From assembly GCF_019393635.1 (NCBI RefSeq), contig NC_057867.1:682121-746120 (forward strand): DNA of 64,000 nucleotides, given 5' to 3'. Source of the DNA: Dromiciops gliroides. Taxonomy: Eukaryota; Chordata; Mammalia; Microbiotheria; Microbiotheriidae. The position numbers and the translations under genes were made by a program. Numbering within the stretch: the first letter of the stretch is position 1; every line of letters begins with the position of its first letter. Below, piece after piece: positions 50,484 to 64,000 of the stretch. The notes under the pieces were generated by a model. The model was not told the DNA's origin and did not search any database. It worked only from the letters and a program-made list of their open reading frames with translations.

Positions 50484-52731
50484 ATGGCGGCTGCGCGAGG
50501 TTTCCGTAGCTTGCAGGTACCCCGGGTTGCCTCGTGCGTCCCGGGCTGGTTGGTCGAGGGGAGGGGCAGGGGAAGGGCTGAGGAGGGCACCCCTCCTCGA
50601 TTAAGAATCTCCGGGCCCGATCTATTTGGGGGCGTGTGGTTTACGGCCCTGCCGCTGCGCCGTTGACCTTGTCACCTGGTGACCTTGCTTAGCCTCAGTT
50701 TTCCCTCTATGAGCTGGGAAATTTTTGCGGTTCTGTGTGATCAGAGCATTTCTGGACCCAGTGACTCGGATCGGACGGAGCTGCCACCTCCTTCTCCTCC
50801 CCCTCTCCCTTTCCAGCCAGGGTTGGGTGGGTGGGGGCAACGACCCCCACCCCACCCCAAGCGTTGAAGTGCCCTGGAAACCTCCCTCTCCCCGCCCCCA
50901 GGCAGAAGCCCCGAGAGGAGCGGGGGTCTTACTGAGTACTTTCTGCAGGGCATGGTTGGCGTGGTGACAGGCGGGGCGTCAGGGCTGGGCCAGGCCACGA
51001 TCAGAAGACTGGTTAAGCAAGGGGCCCAGGCTGTCATCGTGGATTTGCCGAAATCATCAGGCGAAGCGCTGGCCGCGGAGCTGGGGTCTTCCTGTGCCTT
51101 TGCCCCCACCGATGTATGTCTGCATCAGCTCCCTGACTCGGGGTGGGGAGGGGGGCAGGGGACCTCGTTTCTAAAATGGACGCGGGGAAGCTAGGTGGCA
51201 CAATGGATAGAGCACCGGCCCTGGATTCAGGAGGACCCGAGTTCAAATCCGGCCTCAGACACTTGGCACTTACTAGCCGTGTGACCCTGGGCTTAACCCT
51301 TACTGCTCCGCAAAAAAAAAAAAAAAAGACACGCTTGCCCCCAAAATAAAGAAGAGCCAGCTAGTTGGCCACCCCTGGCTTAGTCCAGCGTCCTGAAGGC
51401 CTGTTCTGCCCTGGGCAGCTAGCTGATGCCTCCCCTCCCTCTTCTCCCTGTCCAGGTAACCTCAGAAGCAGATATACAGGGGGCCCTGACCTTGGCCAGG
51501 GAGAAGTTCGGCCGGGTGGACCTTGCCGTTAATTGTGCTGGCATAGCTCTGGCCTCTAAGACTTACAACTTCAAGCAGGATCAGGTGCACTCCCTGGAGG
51601 CTTTCCAGAAGGTGATCCAGGTTCGTGTGAGCTGGCCCCAGGGAAGGGAGCCAGGTTCTGAGCCCTGTCCTCGGGATCCCAACCCTCTACCCCCTCACCC
51701 ATCCCTGCTCAGCCTCCTGGGACCCACAGATCCAGCCAAGCTCCTCCTTTGACAGGCTTCAAACCCGGGTCCTCTGAGCCCCAAAATACCACACTGAATT
51801 CTTTGCCCCCCTAGGTAAACCTAATTGGCACCTTCAACATGATCCGCCTTGCTGCTGTGGAGATGGGGAAGAATGAGCCAGATGAGGACGGGCAACGGGG
51901 CGTTATCATCAACACAGCCAGTGTGGCTGCCTTTGAGGGCCAGGTATGCCAGCCACTGCCACTTGCATCTCCAGCATGAGCAGCGTGGGGGCCCAGGCCT
52001 CACTGGTCACAGCTGCCTCACTTTCACACCTTGTTCCCAGGTTGGACAAATTGCATATTCTGCATCCAAGGGGGCCATTGTAGCGATGACCCTGCCTGCA
52101 GCCCGGGACCTGGCCCCCTTGGGGATCCGGGTGGTCACCATTGCTCCAGGTAAGGGCTCTAGTATCTCCCCAAGTCTAAACTTGTCTCAGAGAACTGAGA
52201 AATGGAATGTACCCTAAAGAGATCATCCAACAATCAGGGCAAGGGAGGGACTTGGCCAAAGCCAGAACACATGGGAGAAGTCCTAGCTGGACCTCATCCA
52301 TGGGTATACAGTGGGCTATCCCACTTGCCTGGGAGGACTGCAGCTAGGTGGTGCAGTGGATGGAGAGCTGGGCCCCAATTCAAATGCAGCCTCATACAGC
52401 TCTAAGCTGGGTGACCCTGGGCAAGCTGCTGAGCCTCTGTCTGCCTCTGCTTCTTCAGGATTATTTTAAGGATCAAATGAGGTTCTATTTGTAAAGCACT
52501 TAGCACATATTAGGCACATTAGGCTGTTCTTATTTTCCAGGTCTGTTTGAGACACCCCTCTTGTTGGGACTCCCCGAAAAGGTCCGCTCCTTCCTCGCCC
52601 GCCAAGTGCCCTTTCCTAGCCGTCTGGGTGATCCAGCAGAATATGCCCACCTTGTGCAGGCTGTGGTGGAAAACCCCCTGCTCAATGGTGAAGTGATCCG
52701 TCTAGATGGAGGTATCCGCATGCAGCCCTGA
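50484..52731 (+). CDS. HSD17B10: HSD17B10, mitochondrial 17-beta-hydroxysteroid / 3-hydroxy-2-methylbutyryl-CoA dehydrogenase
   Basis: This is an NAD-dependent short-chain dehydrogenase of the mitochondrial matrix. It acts in isoleucine degradation and steroid oxidation and is also the MRPP2 subunit of mitochondrial RNase P. Exons: 50484-50516, 50949-51113, 51456-51620, 51815-51943, 52041-52149, 52541-52731; 263 residues (human 261), stop TGA. The NAD-binding motif TGGASGLG is at residues 18-25, NCAG follows in exon 3, and the catalytic set is Ser157 ([10 protein letters not shown]), Tyr170 and Lys174 (YSASK). It ends [10 protein letters not shown]. The basic N-terminus ([11 protein letters not shown]) fits the non-cleaved mitochondrial signal. 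A WSINE1 copy sits in intron 2 and a MIR-like SINE in intron 5. All family residues appear intact. Confidence 0.97.
51184..51327 (+). repeat. WSINE1-type SINE in HSD17B10 intron 2
   Basis: The head GAAGCTAGGTGGCACAATGG through the CORE lacks the CAAGTCA block before CTTAACCC, and ends in A16. Confidence 0.88.
52336..52530 (+). repeat. MIR/MAR-type SINE in HSD17B10 intron 5
   Basis: CAGCTAGGTGGTGCAGTGGA head, GGTGACCCTGGGCAAGCTGC core and a MIR-like 3' half (GTAAAGCACTTAGCACATAT). It runs to within about 10 bases of exon 6. Confidence 0.75.
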
Positions 52732-52826
52732 TGCTGGAGGCCTAGGCTTTGGGCACCTGCCCTGGTCTCCCTCTGGTAACAAGGGCACCAGGGCCTCTGC
52801 CTTCTATGCCTTAACCTCTGGTGCCT

Positions 52827-52832
52827 AATAAA
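52827..52832 (+). terminator. HSD17B10: HSD17B10 poly(A) signal
   Basis: AATAAA lies 96 bases after the stop, followed by a GT-rich downstream element (GGTGGTTTCTC). Cleavage is expected near 52,850. Confidence 0.85.
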
Positions 52833-52913
52833 GGTGGTTTCTCTGGGCTCTGTGGGCCAGCAGGGCTGAGGAGGAGCATGTGCTAGTGACACCGTGTGGA
52901 TCCCTAAAGTCAC

Positions 52914-52919
52914 TTTATT
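52914..52919 (-). terminator. RIBC1: RIBC1 poly(A) signal
   Basis: TTTATT on the plus strand is AATAAA on the minus strand, 50 bases downstream of the RIBC1 stop codon. Cleavage is expected near 52,895, leaving only about 50 bases before the HSD17B10 3' end. Confidence 0.8.
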
Positions 52920-52968
52920 TCCCCACAGAAGCTCAGCTCCCTTGCCCCCCAGGGTTAGGTCTCCCAAC

Positions 52969-57227
<4,259 letters not shown>

Positions 57228-57872
57228 CTAGCACATTCTTAAGATTCTGGCTGCAAAGATTGCTACTGGCGATCAGAGGAGCTGCAAGATCTTCTAGTCA
57301 ATTCAACAGTAAACACCTACTATGTGCTAGGCACAGATTAAACAGCCTCTGCCTTTTAGGAACTGGAATTCTCTTGGGGCCACAACTTTTACACTGGAAA
57401 GGAAATACCAAGGTGTTTCCAGAGGGAGAGAATGCTAAGAAAAGGGAATGAGGAGAAACACCTGGAGATTCTCTCCAGTGGATCAGCCTTAAGCTGGTTT
57501 GACCCTAGTTGGTGGCATGTGGTCTCTGTTACAATGGTACTCCTGTATCCTCAGGGCTAGGCCCAGTGCCCTAGGCTTCCTATAGACTGTGGCCCCTAAG
57601 CTGTGCTTTGAAGGAATGGAGAGGTTAGAACAAAGGCAGGGTTTGGGACTTGTTGGGTTTGTGATGCCTGTGGTCACCAATGACTTGGGGGAAGTTGGGA
57701 GTGCAGGACTGAGCCCCAAAGCCAGAGGAAGACAGACACGTAGACAGAGTGAGCAGTGGGCCCTGGATAGGGGCTTGGGTCCCCCCCTCCATGTGGACTT
57801 GGAGAAACACCACCCCGCGTTGTGATCATGGGGGAAAAGAAGGAATGAGCCCAGGTAACAGGGTGCCCAGGG

Positions 57873-58018
57873 GGGCAGCTAGGTGGCGCAGTGGATAGAG
57901 CACTGGCCCTGAATTCAGGAGTACCTGAGTTCAAATTTGGCCTCAGACACTTAACACTTAATAGCTGTGTGACCCTGGGCAAGTCACTTAACCTCAATTG
58001 CCTCACAAAAAAACAAAA
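57873..58018 (+). repeat. WSINE1-type SINE with 16-bp target-site duplication
   Basis: Complete element; target-site duplication AACAGGGTGCCCAGGG at 57857-57872 and 58019-58034. It lies between the likely RIBC1 exons 1 and 2. Confidence 0.93.
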
Positions 58019-58364
58019 AACAGGGTGCCCAGGGTGGGCAGCAGTAAGCTGAGACTGAGAAAATGCCCCTGAATTTAGTGGGCTAACCTCGGACAGGACA
58101 GGGCAGGTTTATTTGAGTGGTGAGGTTGGAAGCTAGATTGCACTGGGGGAGTCGAGAATAGAGAATACTCTGGCCTCTGTATTTGCTCCATTACACCTTC
58201 TAAGGCTCCGTTTAGGAGCCAATTTCTCAGTAAATCTGGCTGAACTTTCCCAATCTTCTAAAAACACTCAATCCAATGTCAATTTTACAGAGAAGGTGAG
58301 AGGGATGGCACTAAAATAAGTCAGGAAGCAAGAGAGTTGGGACTGTGACCCAGCTCCTGCCTCC

Positions 58365-58545
58365 AAACCCAGTGCTCTCGCCTGCCTTGCATTTGGAGCC
58401 AAAGGACTTCGCTTCCAATCCTGCCTAGGTCTTTGACTGCTTCTGGGGTGTTGGGCAAGTCATTCAACCTCTTTAGCCCTCAAAGTGAGTTGAATTCAGT
58501 GCCCCTCACAAGTTCCTTTCGTTCCTAGGTTTAGCATCCTGTGAT
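58365..58545 (+). repeat. MIR-like SINE, diverged
   Basis: TTGGAGCCAAAGGACTTCGC, GGGCAAGTCATTCAACCTCT and TTAGCATCCTGTGATCTGC follow the MIR order, weakly. Confidence 0.5.
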
Positions 58546-58863
58546 CTGCTTGAAAATGTCACCATGACGAACGGCAAGTTTGTATGGAATGGAGAATTTG
58601 GGGGGGAAAGGCACCTAGTTGTAAACTGGCCCCCAGGTAACCTGTCACCCCGTGGGGGAGGGACACAACTTGCTTCTCGTGTCTTGGGCGCCCCGCCCCC
58701 TCCGCCCATCCGGCCTCGGAAGCCCTTGCCAGTCTACACTTTCCCTCTTTCTCGGGGCCGCCTCCTTGCCCCTCATAGGCCCCAAGCTAGCTCCCCTTAT
58801 TCCTCCTTTCCCCGTGTGCTCGCCCCTAGACCGTTCATCTGCCCACCCCACCAACGCTCTCAC

Positions 58864-58960
58864 CTCCTGGGCTCGCGCCGACGCCAAGATGGGGCTTCTC
58901 CCACAGCTGGTGAACAGAGACAAAGCGTCTCTCCGCTGCCATGGCAACGAGCTGGGGCAG
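58864..58960 (-). other. RIBC1: Probable non-coding first exon of RIBC1
   Basis: On the minus strand, CCCAGGAG|GTGAGA makes a strong donor at 58863/58864 inside the CpG-rich region, with no RIBC1 coding sequence upstream of 57170. This would splice to the acceptor at 57183. The 5' limit is a guess. The exon contains a CAAGATGG-type YY1-like motif (plus strand, near 58,884). Confidence 0.45.
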
Positions 58961-59445
58961 ACGGCGCGTGCGTGCGCTCCGGCTGGACCTCGGAAGGGAG
59001 TCCCTTCTCCGCCCCGCCCCTCCTGCCTGGCCCCGCCTCCACGAGGAAGAAGTTCTTTCGGGTCCGCTAAGGCCCCTCCCTCAACTCGGGCGATCCAGAG
59101 GCCGCTTCTGAAGTTGGACCGCTGTGTCTACCTTCTGATCCTCGGGAGGAGGGCAGCAGGACCATCTCCGTCCCGCCCCTTCTGGCCCGCCAGTCTAGCG
59201 CATGCGCGCCAAGAAGGCAAAGAGCGGGTTGAATTGGTACATAGAGAGGTCCCTGGCTTCGTCCTTTTAGGTTGCGCACGCGCAGGAGGAGAGCTAGTCC
59301 TGAAGTCTGGGTGTTCGGGAGGCTCGCCTGTGCCTTAACTTCCCTAGTGCGCACGCGCGCGGCTCCTCTCGCGCTGCTTCGTTCGCACTCGCGATATGGG
59401 GCCCGTTTTTGCGCGGGCTTTGCCGTCTCCGTCCCCCCCGCTGCC

Positions 59446-59554
59446 GTGGGCTCTCCGAAACTGCTCCAAGTCAAAAACTCCAAGGCCTGCGAGGGTCGGC
59501 AGATCATTGGGCCCTTCCAGGGGCTCGCCGTCATGACCGGACCCAACGGCTCAG
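59446..59554 (+). pseudogene. SMC1A: SMC1A coding exon 1, decayed or highly divergent copy
   Basis: Thirty-six codons plus one base align without gaps to recalled mammalian SMC1A residues 1-37 (cohesin ATPase N-terminus) and stop at the same phase-1 donor (GTAGGG at 59555). The start codon is GTG, and 17 of 37 residues differ: the conserved KLIEIENFKSYK reads KLLQVKNSKACE and RFTAIIGPNGSG reads GLAVMTGPNGSG. EGRQIIGPFQ and the start of the Walker A loop remain. No in-frame ATG lies upstream in the open stretch from about 59,272, and no exon starting KSNLMDAISF was found to 64,000. SMC1A is essential and nearly invariant in mammals, so this exon is unlikely to encode the working protein. Confidence 0.7.
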
Positions 59555-59899
59555 GTAGGGCATGGCACGAGACAGCACCCTTCCCCTCCCCACGGGGCCG
59601 CATATGGTCTGGCCTTTCCCCCACCCCCGAGGACCTGGCCTAGGTGGTACGGCCCGGCCGGCCGGAAGCCGCGGGAGGGGCTCCGCCCCCTGGCGACGTC
59701 CCCGCCTCCCCGCGGGAGTCCTGCGCTTGCTCAGGCTGACTGACGCGGGGAGGACGAGGACGACGCCGGCGGCGGCGCGGGGAGGAGGGAGGAGGGAGGA
59801 GGGAGGACTCGGAGCCGACCTCGAGGCCCTAAAGGAGGCAGTTCTGGATCCGTGGAGGATGACGCTGTGGGAGCCCAGTTAGGGGGCCTTGGGAGGTGC

Positions 59900-62800
59900 C
59901 CCATAGACGGGGCAGCGAAGGGGGGAGAGCCAAGGCCGACTCCAGCCTTGGGGGAGGGGACGACGCGGGAACACGGTCGGGACACTTGGCTTTTGTCAAG
60001 GCAATTACTCGTGCCCTAGCACGCAGGGGGAGGGAAGGGGGGCGGGGCAGCTCTCACCCGGAGTCAGTGGGCTTGGGGTTGGCATGTACTCTGCACTCTC
60101 AGGGCTCTGACCACCAGCCCGGATCCCCCTTTTCCCTCCAGAAGTTCAGCAGGGACTTGCCTAAGGTCACATGCTGAGTTGTTGGCCGTTTGGGTAGGGA
60201 TCCTCCTCTTCGTCCTCCTCCCCTCCCCATTTATTTCCTTCCTCCATTTGGTTTACTCTTGGGCCAGCTCCCTGACTGAGTGGTTGGTCCCCAATAAGGC
60301 CACCTTGGAAAGGGGGCGGGGCTGGGAAGGAGCTCATCGGCTAGCTTGGTCACCCTCTACAACCTTCCCAACAAATCATTAGATGGTTTCTCCTGCAAGA
60401 CAGATTCCATCCCACCCACTCCCCCACCCCCCCTTGAATTGTTTGGGACTTTGGCCTGACCGTAATCCTCGGTGGGGAAGGCTGAGGAAGACACCCAGTG
60501 CAACTGTCAGCCAAAGAATAGCGAGCACTACACAGCGGCCAGGCTGGAGTGTGACAACAGTGTGAGTCACTTGGGGCCAGTGACCTACACAAACTGTCCC
60601 CAGAGATCGAAAGAGGAGGCGATGTGGGCCTATGTGACAGGCGTCTTCAGCTGAGGAAGGAAGGATGACAACCATGATAATTAGGACAACAGTGAGATGG
60701 AGCACCTCCAAGACCCAGCAGATGAATGTGGACAAGGTGAAAGCTGAGCCAAAAGAGAAGATGATGAAGTCAGAGGAGAAGAGAGGAGATCCAAGGCTGG
60801 CCTGCCCTGGCTGGAGAGAGAGCCCAGAGAGGGGAGAGGAACACCTTAGGCCTCAGAATTGGATGGTTCCAAGTCAGTTGCCCATGTCTCTGAGCCTCTT
60901 TATTTCTCTGTAAAAGCAGGTGAATGAACTAAGTAATGTCTAAAGGTCCCTTCTATCTCGTGTTCTCTCTTTGTGTATCTGTCTCTTTAGAACACGTGTG
61001 TGCACGTGCCCACACACACTCTCTCATATACACCCCAGCACTTGAGAAATTAACCCTAAATACGTGCCATATGGACAGTGTGCTGTGTGTAGGCTAGATA
61101 CTAAGAATTTGGGGAACTTAGAGGAGGAAGAAGTAACTGTGGGTTGTAGGTTTTGGGTGGTAGGATGGAGAAATACCTTGAAGTTGGGGCTAGAGGGCTA
61201 TCGAGGATTGGGCAAAGCAGAGAGGCTGGGTGCCTCCTCCCCCCAGATGCCCTACTTGTACCTTTGAAGTGCTGAAGACAGCGAGAAATGGCCTAAGCCA
61301 GCTGGCTGGCTTCATGGCCTTCTGCTACCCTGGTAAGGAGGCCAAGTGCCTGGGACCAGTGGGAATCTCCCAGCAGACATGAAACTGCCCCGTGGCAGCC
61401 TGGAGTTTGAGAACAGGCTGAAAGAGGAGCAGGAGTGGTTTCCCATGTGGGAACTGGCATCCAAGGACAAGAATGAGATGGAGAGGTCAAGAGGTGGGGG
61501 GGGTGGGGCCAGACTGGCTGTGAATCCCTCCTTGCTCTGTATCAGGAGGAGCTCGTTGGGGAGACCTTGGCCCAGCTGGCAGGAAGAGGGCCAGGTTGGG
61601 TTGAGGGCCACCTCCCAGAGGTGATAGCTAGAAATAGAGCAGAAGCACAGTGACTGCCACAACCAGAGGGCCCACAGTAGGGGGGTAAGCATTGGTAGGG
61701 CACCTACTAGGTGCCATGCACTGGGCTAAGTGCTTTAAAATAAGATCTCATTTGATCCTCATAATAACCCTGGGAGGTGGGTGCTATCATTCTGATCCTC
61801 CCATTACAGCTGAGGGAACTGAGGCAAACAGGTGAAGTGACTTGCCCAGGGTCCAAGCCCAGTGTTTTGTGCACTGTGGTGCCCCCTAGGTGCTTCATTG
61901 GCCAAGAAGAGGCAAGGCTGACTGGTCCCCAAGGACAGAAACTTCCTGGGCTGGGCCTACAATACAGAGGGTTCCTCCTGCTGTTGGAGAAGAGATGTTC
62001 ACAGACCTTCTGAGGTCCCATATTGGACTCTTGAATGTCAAGAAGTGCTTGGTGAGGCCCCTTCTTTCCTTATCTAGAAATTTCACACAAGATTCTCCCT
62101 TGGCCCCCTTCCGCTAGCCATGCCATCTGTGTCTCAAAGGACTCTTCCCAGTTCTTCATTCTCCATTTAGGAGGTGGAGCTTGTGCTACTGCTTTCTCCT
62201 GCCTCTTCACATTTTAGCATCCTTGAGATTGATTACTCCCTGAAGGGGAGGGCCCCTGGCCTGGGAGGCAACTTCCTGCACACCTACTTAGGTCAGAATA
62301 GGGCTGTGTTTCCCCATTCCCCTGTCTCATCCCTCCGTCATGACCAGGCTATGAACCTAGGAGCTCTTTTGAGGAAGCAGCCACTGCCTTATGTGTCTAG
62401 GCCTTATGTGTCCAGGCCAGGGTTTGGCCCAGCCTAGCTGCCTTGGTGGCACCAGAGAGGTCAGGGCTCAGCTTGCAGGACACTTGAGCCATAGCAGAAG
62501 TTGAGCAGATTGTGGCCCTGACACAGAGAGCATTTGTGCCAAGTTCTTGGAAACCTCAGATGGGGAGAGGAGCACAGGGTACTGTCTCCAGTGTCATTGG
62601 AAGAGGGGTAAGCCTGGTTCTTCTAGCCCCAGACCTTCTGGAAAGGGCTTCAGCTGGGTTGGCCTTGTGAATTGGAGGCTTCTTCCTCTTGGCTTTTGCT
62701 CCCCCATATCTTTAGCCCTGTCCCCAGAGCTGGCCAAAAGGACAGATCAGAAAGGCGCTCCCATCGACAGCCCGAGGAGACGACAGGGGCCTCCAGAGTG

Positions 62801-64000
62801 AGAATCATTTCCAGAGCCAGGGGGGGGGGGGCGGCAAGAAAGAGGTCACTGGCTTCATTTTGCTTTTAGGTTTTTTTTTTTCTCCTCCAGCAAGGGGGCT
62901 GTGTTATCAAGGTGCTGATGTTGGGCCTCACCAGATCCCCAGAGGCCAAGCCCAACAAGTAGTAGTGCATCCTGGCTTACCTCCAACCCCTTTGTGTGAA
63001 CAGCAGAGCCGCAGAAAACAGACCCGGAGCCTGGAAAGGGGGACCGGGCCCTCAGAGTTCTAGACCAGGGCTGCTTCTTTGTGAGTGGGACATCTGGGTC
63101 TTATGCCTGTGGCCACCTCAAGGGTTGTCTGTACCATGAAATAAAGTTGGAAATCTTTCTTTTAGATGGAATCCAATGCCAGTTTCATTCCTAGCTGTCC
63201 AAAAATGAGAGGCAGTGGGTAGCTCCCCCTATCTAACCCTGACGTTTCCAAGGAGAGGGCCTGATGACTACTTGTAAGAAAGACAAATGCCCATACAGAT
63301 AGGGCTTGGACTCACTCTTCGAGCTCCCTTCGTTGATCAGGGAGATTCTTGGATGATGAGAGGTAGGGTGTCCTAGGCCCAAGTCTGCACTGAGCTGCCT
63401 GGCCTTGGCCTCCTGAGCCCAGGGCTCTTCAGGGACCTGAGAAGGAGGAGGGAGGTGGGAAGACCTAGGTGCCTGTAACACTGGCTCATCAGCCTGGAGC
63501 AGCATAGATCTAGGAAGCTGGTTGGGGCCCGAAGGGCACTTAGACCCTCCTGGGAAGAAGGTTTTTGCTGAGTCTCCGCCTAGCCTTCCCAGCTTTCTCT
63601 AAACCACTGTCCTTTTGTGCTTGCCATTGCCCAGTCCTCACCTAGAGAACCAAGAGACCTCAAATGTTTTTCATTGTGGATTTGAAGTTGGAAGACCCAG
63701 AACTGGGACCCAGACCAGAGCAGGGCTAGGGTTGTGCTAGATTGAGATTTAAGGTCCCTGTGCTTCTGGGTACAGCAAGTCAGGTAGGCCTGAGGCCTCC
63801 TCTGACATGTGGAGAGGTTTAGGGGACAGGCCTGGGGCTTTAGGGAATGATGTACAGGGCCTTCCTGTCTGGCACCTGTAGGGTTAAAACTCCCTCTTTG
63901 CCAAGTTCTTGGGAACCCATTGTCATGGGAACCAGTTTGGCAGCATAGCCAGTGTTGAGCTGAGGTGGGGGTTGGAGGGCCTGCTTGGCAGGCTGGCGGG
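59900..64000. other. No recognised gene; would be SMC1A intron 1 by synteny
   Basis: Read on both strands, this stretch has no exon I recognise. It holds a MIR (61,690-61,893), short homopolymer runs, and an isolated AATAAA at 63,139-63,144 that could end an unannotated transcript. Open frames here are short and match no family I know. Confidence 0.6.
61690..61893 (-). repeat. MIR SINE
   Basis: CACCTACTAGGTGCCATGCA, TACAGCTGAGGGAACTGAGG and GACTTGCCCAGGGTCCAAGC, then GTGGTGCCCCCTAG: a reverse MIR. Confidence 0.7.

Larger units (their letters stand above)
58630..59880. promoter_or_regulatory. CpG-rich divergent promoter region, RIBC1 / SMC1A
   Basis: GC-rich, CpG-dense DNA lies between the head-to-head RIBC1 (minus) and the SMC1A-like exon (plus). 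It contains several GCGCATGCGC / GCGCACGCGC NRF1-like palindromes (about 59,199-59,210, 59,274-59,284 and 59,349-59,361). There is no TATA box. In human the same two genes diverge from one such region. Confidence 0.65.

Noticed and set aside
60379-60735. Opposing open frames of 118 (minus) and 60 (plus) residues
   Set aside because: Neither matches a family I know; the hydrophobic minus-strand frame has no splice or promoter support.

Overview
This window is vertebrate nuclear DNA, almost certainly from a marsupial. The gene order (HUWE1, HSD17B10, RIBC1 and the first-exon site of SMC1A) matches the human Xp11.22 block. The introns and spacers carry at least 15 tRNA-related CORE-SINEs of the marsupial WSINE1/MAR1 type, many with clean 9-21 bp target-site duplications, plus MIR, L2 and marsupial-type L1. 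Abundant WSINE1-like copies suggest an Australian marsupial, possibly a dasyurid. That last step is inference; no species marker was seen.

Layout. (1) 1-28,030, plus strand: the 3' half of HUWE1, 36 exons coding for 2,193 residues through the complete HECT ubiquitin-ligase domain. One intron holds the let-7f-2 microRNA hairpin and, about 1 kb on, a strongly altered mir-98 hairpin. (2) 28,740-33,220, plus: a GARIN/FAM71-family gene closest in recalled sequence to GARIN3 (FAM71B), with a GC-rich TATA promoter and 6-7 coding exons. (3) 33,610-42,300, plus: a 13-exon gene for a secreted 1,318-residue polyserase-like protein with three trypsin-like domains and a proline/alanine-rich insert of about 500 residues. 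Two domains have lost catalytic residues. (4) 42,400-50,000: repeat-rich spacer containing L2, a large L1 with an inverted 5' part, and many SINEs. (5) 50,484-52,850, plus: complete HSD17B10, 6 exons, 263 residues. (6) 52,900-57,180, minus, with a likely non-coding first exon near 58,900: complete RIBC1, 6 coding exons, 379 residues, tail to tail with HSD17B10. (7) 58,630-59,880: a CpG-rich divergent promoter region and, in plus orientation, a sequence aligning without gaps to SMC1A coding exon 1 that lacks the ATG and differs at 17 of 37 residues. (8) 59,900-64,000: no recognised gene.

Genes (1), (5), (6) and (7) form the conserved housekeeping block. Genes (2) and (3) sit between HUWE1 and HSD17B10, where I know of no protein-coding gene in human, and they are the most novel protein-coding content. 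All exon models were built by eye from splice sites and reading frame. For HUWE1, the GARIN gene, the protease, HSD17B10 and RIBC1 the exon lengths add up to an intact frame.
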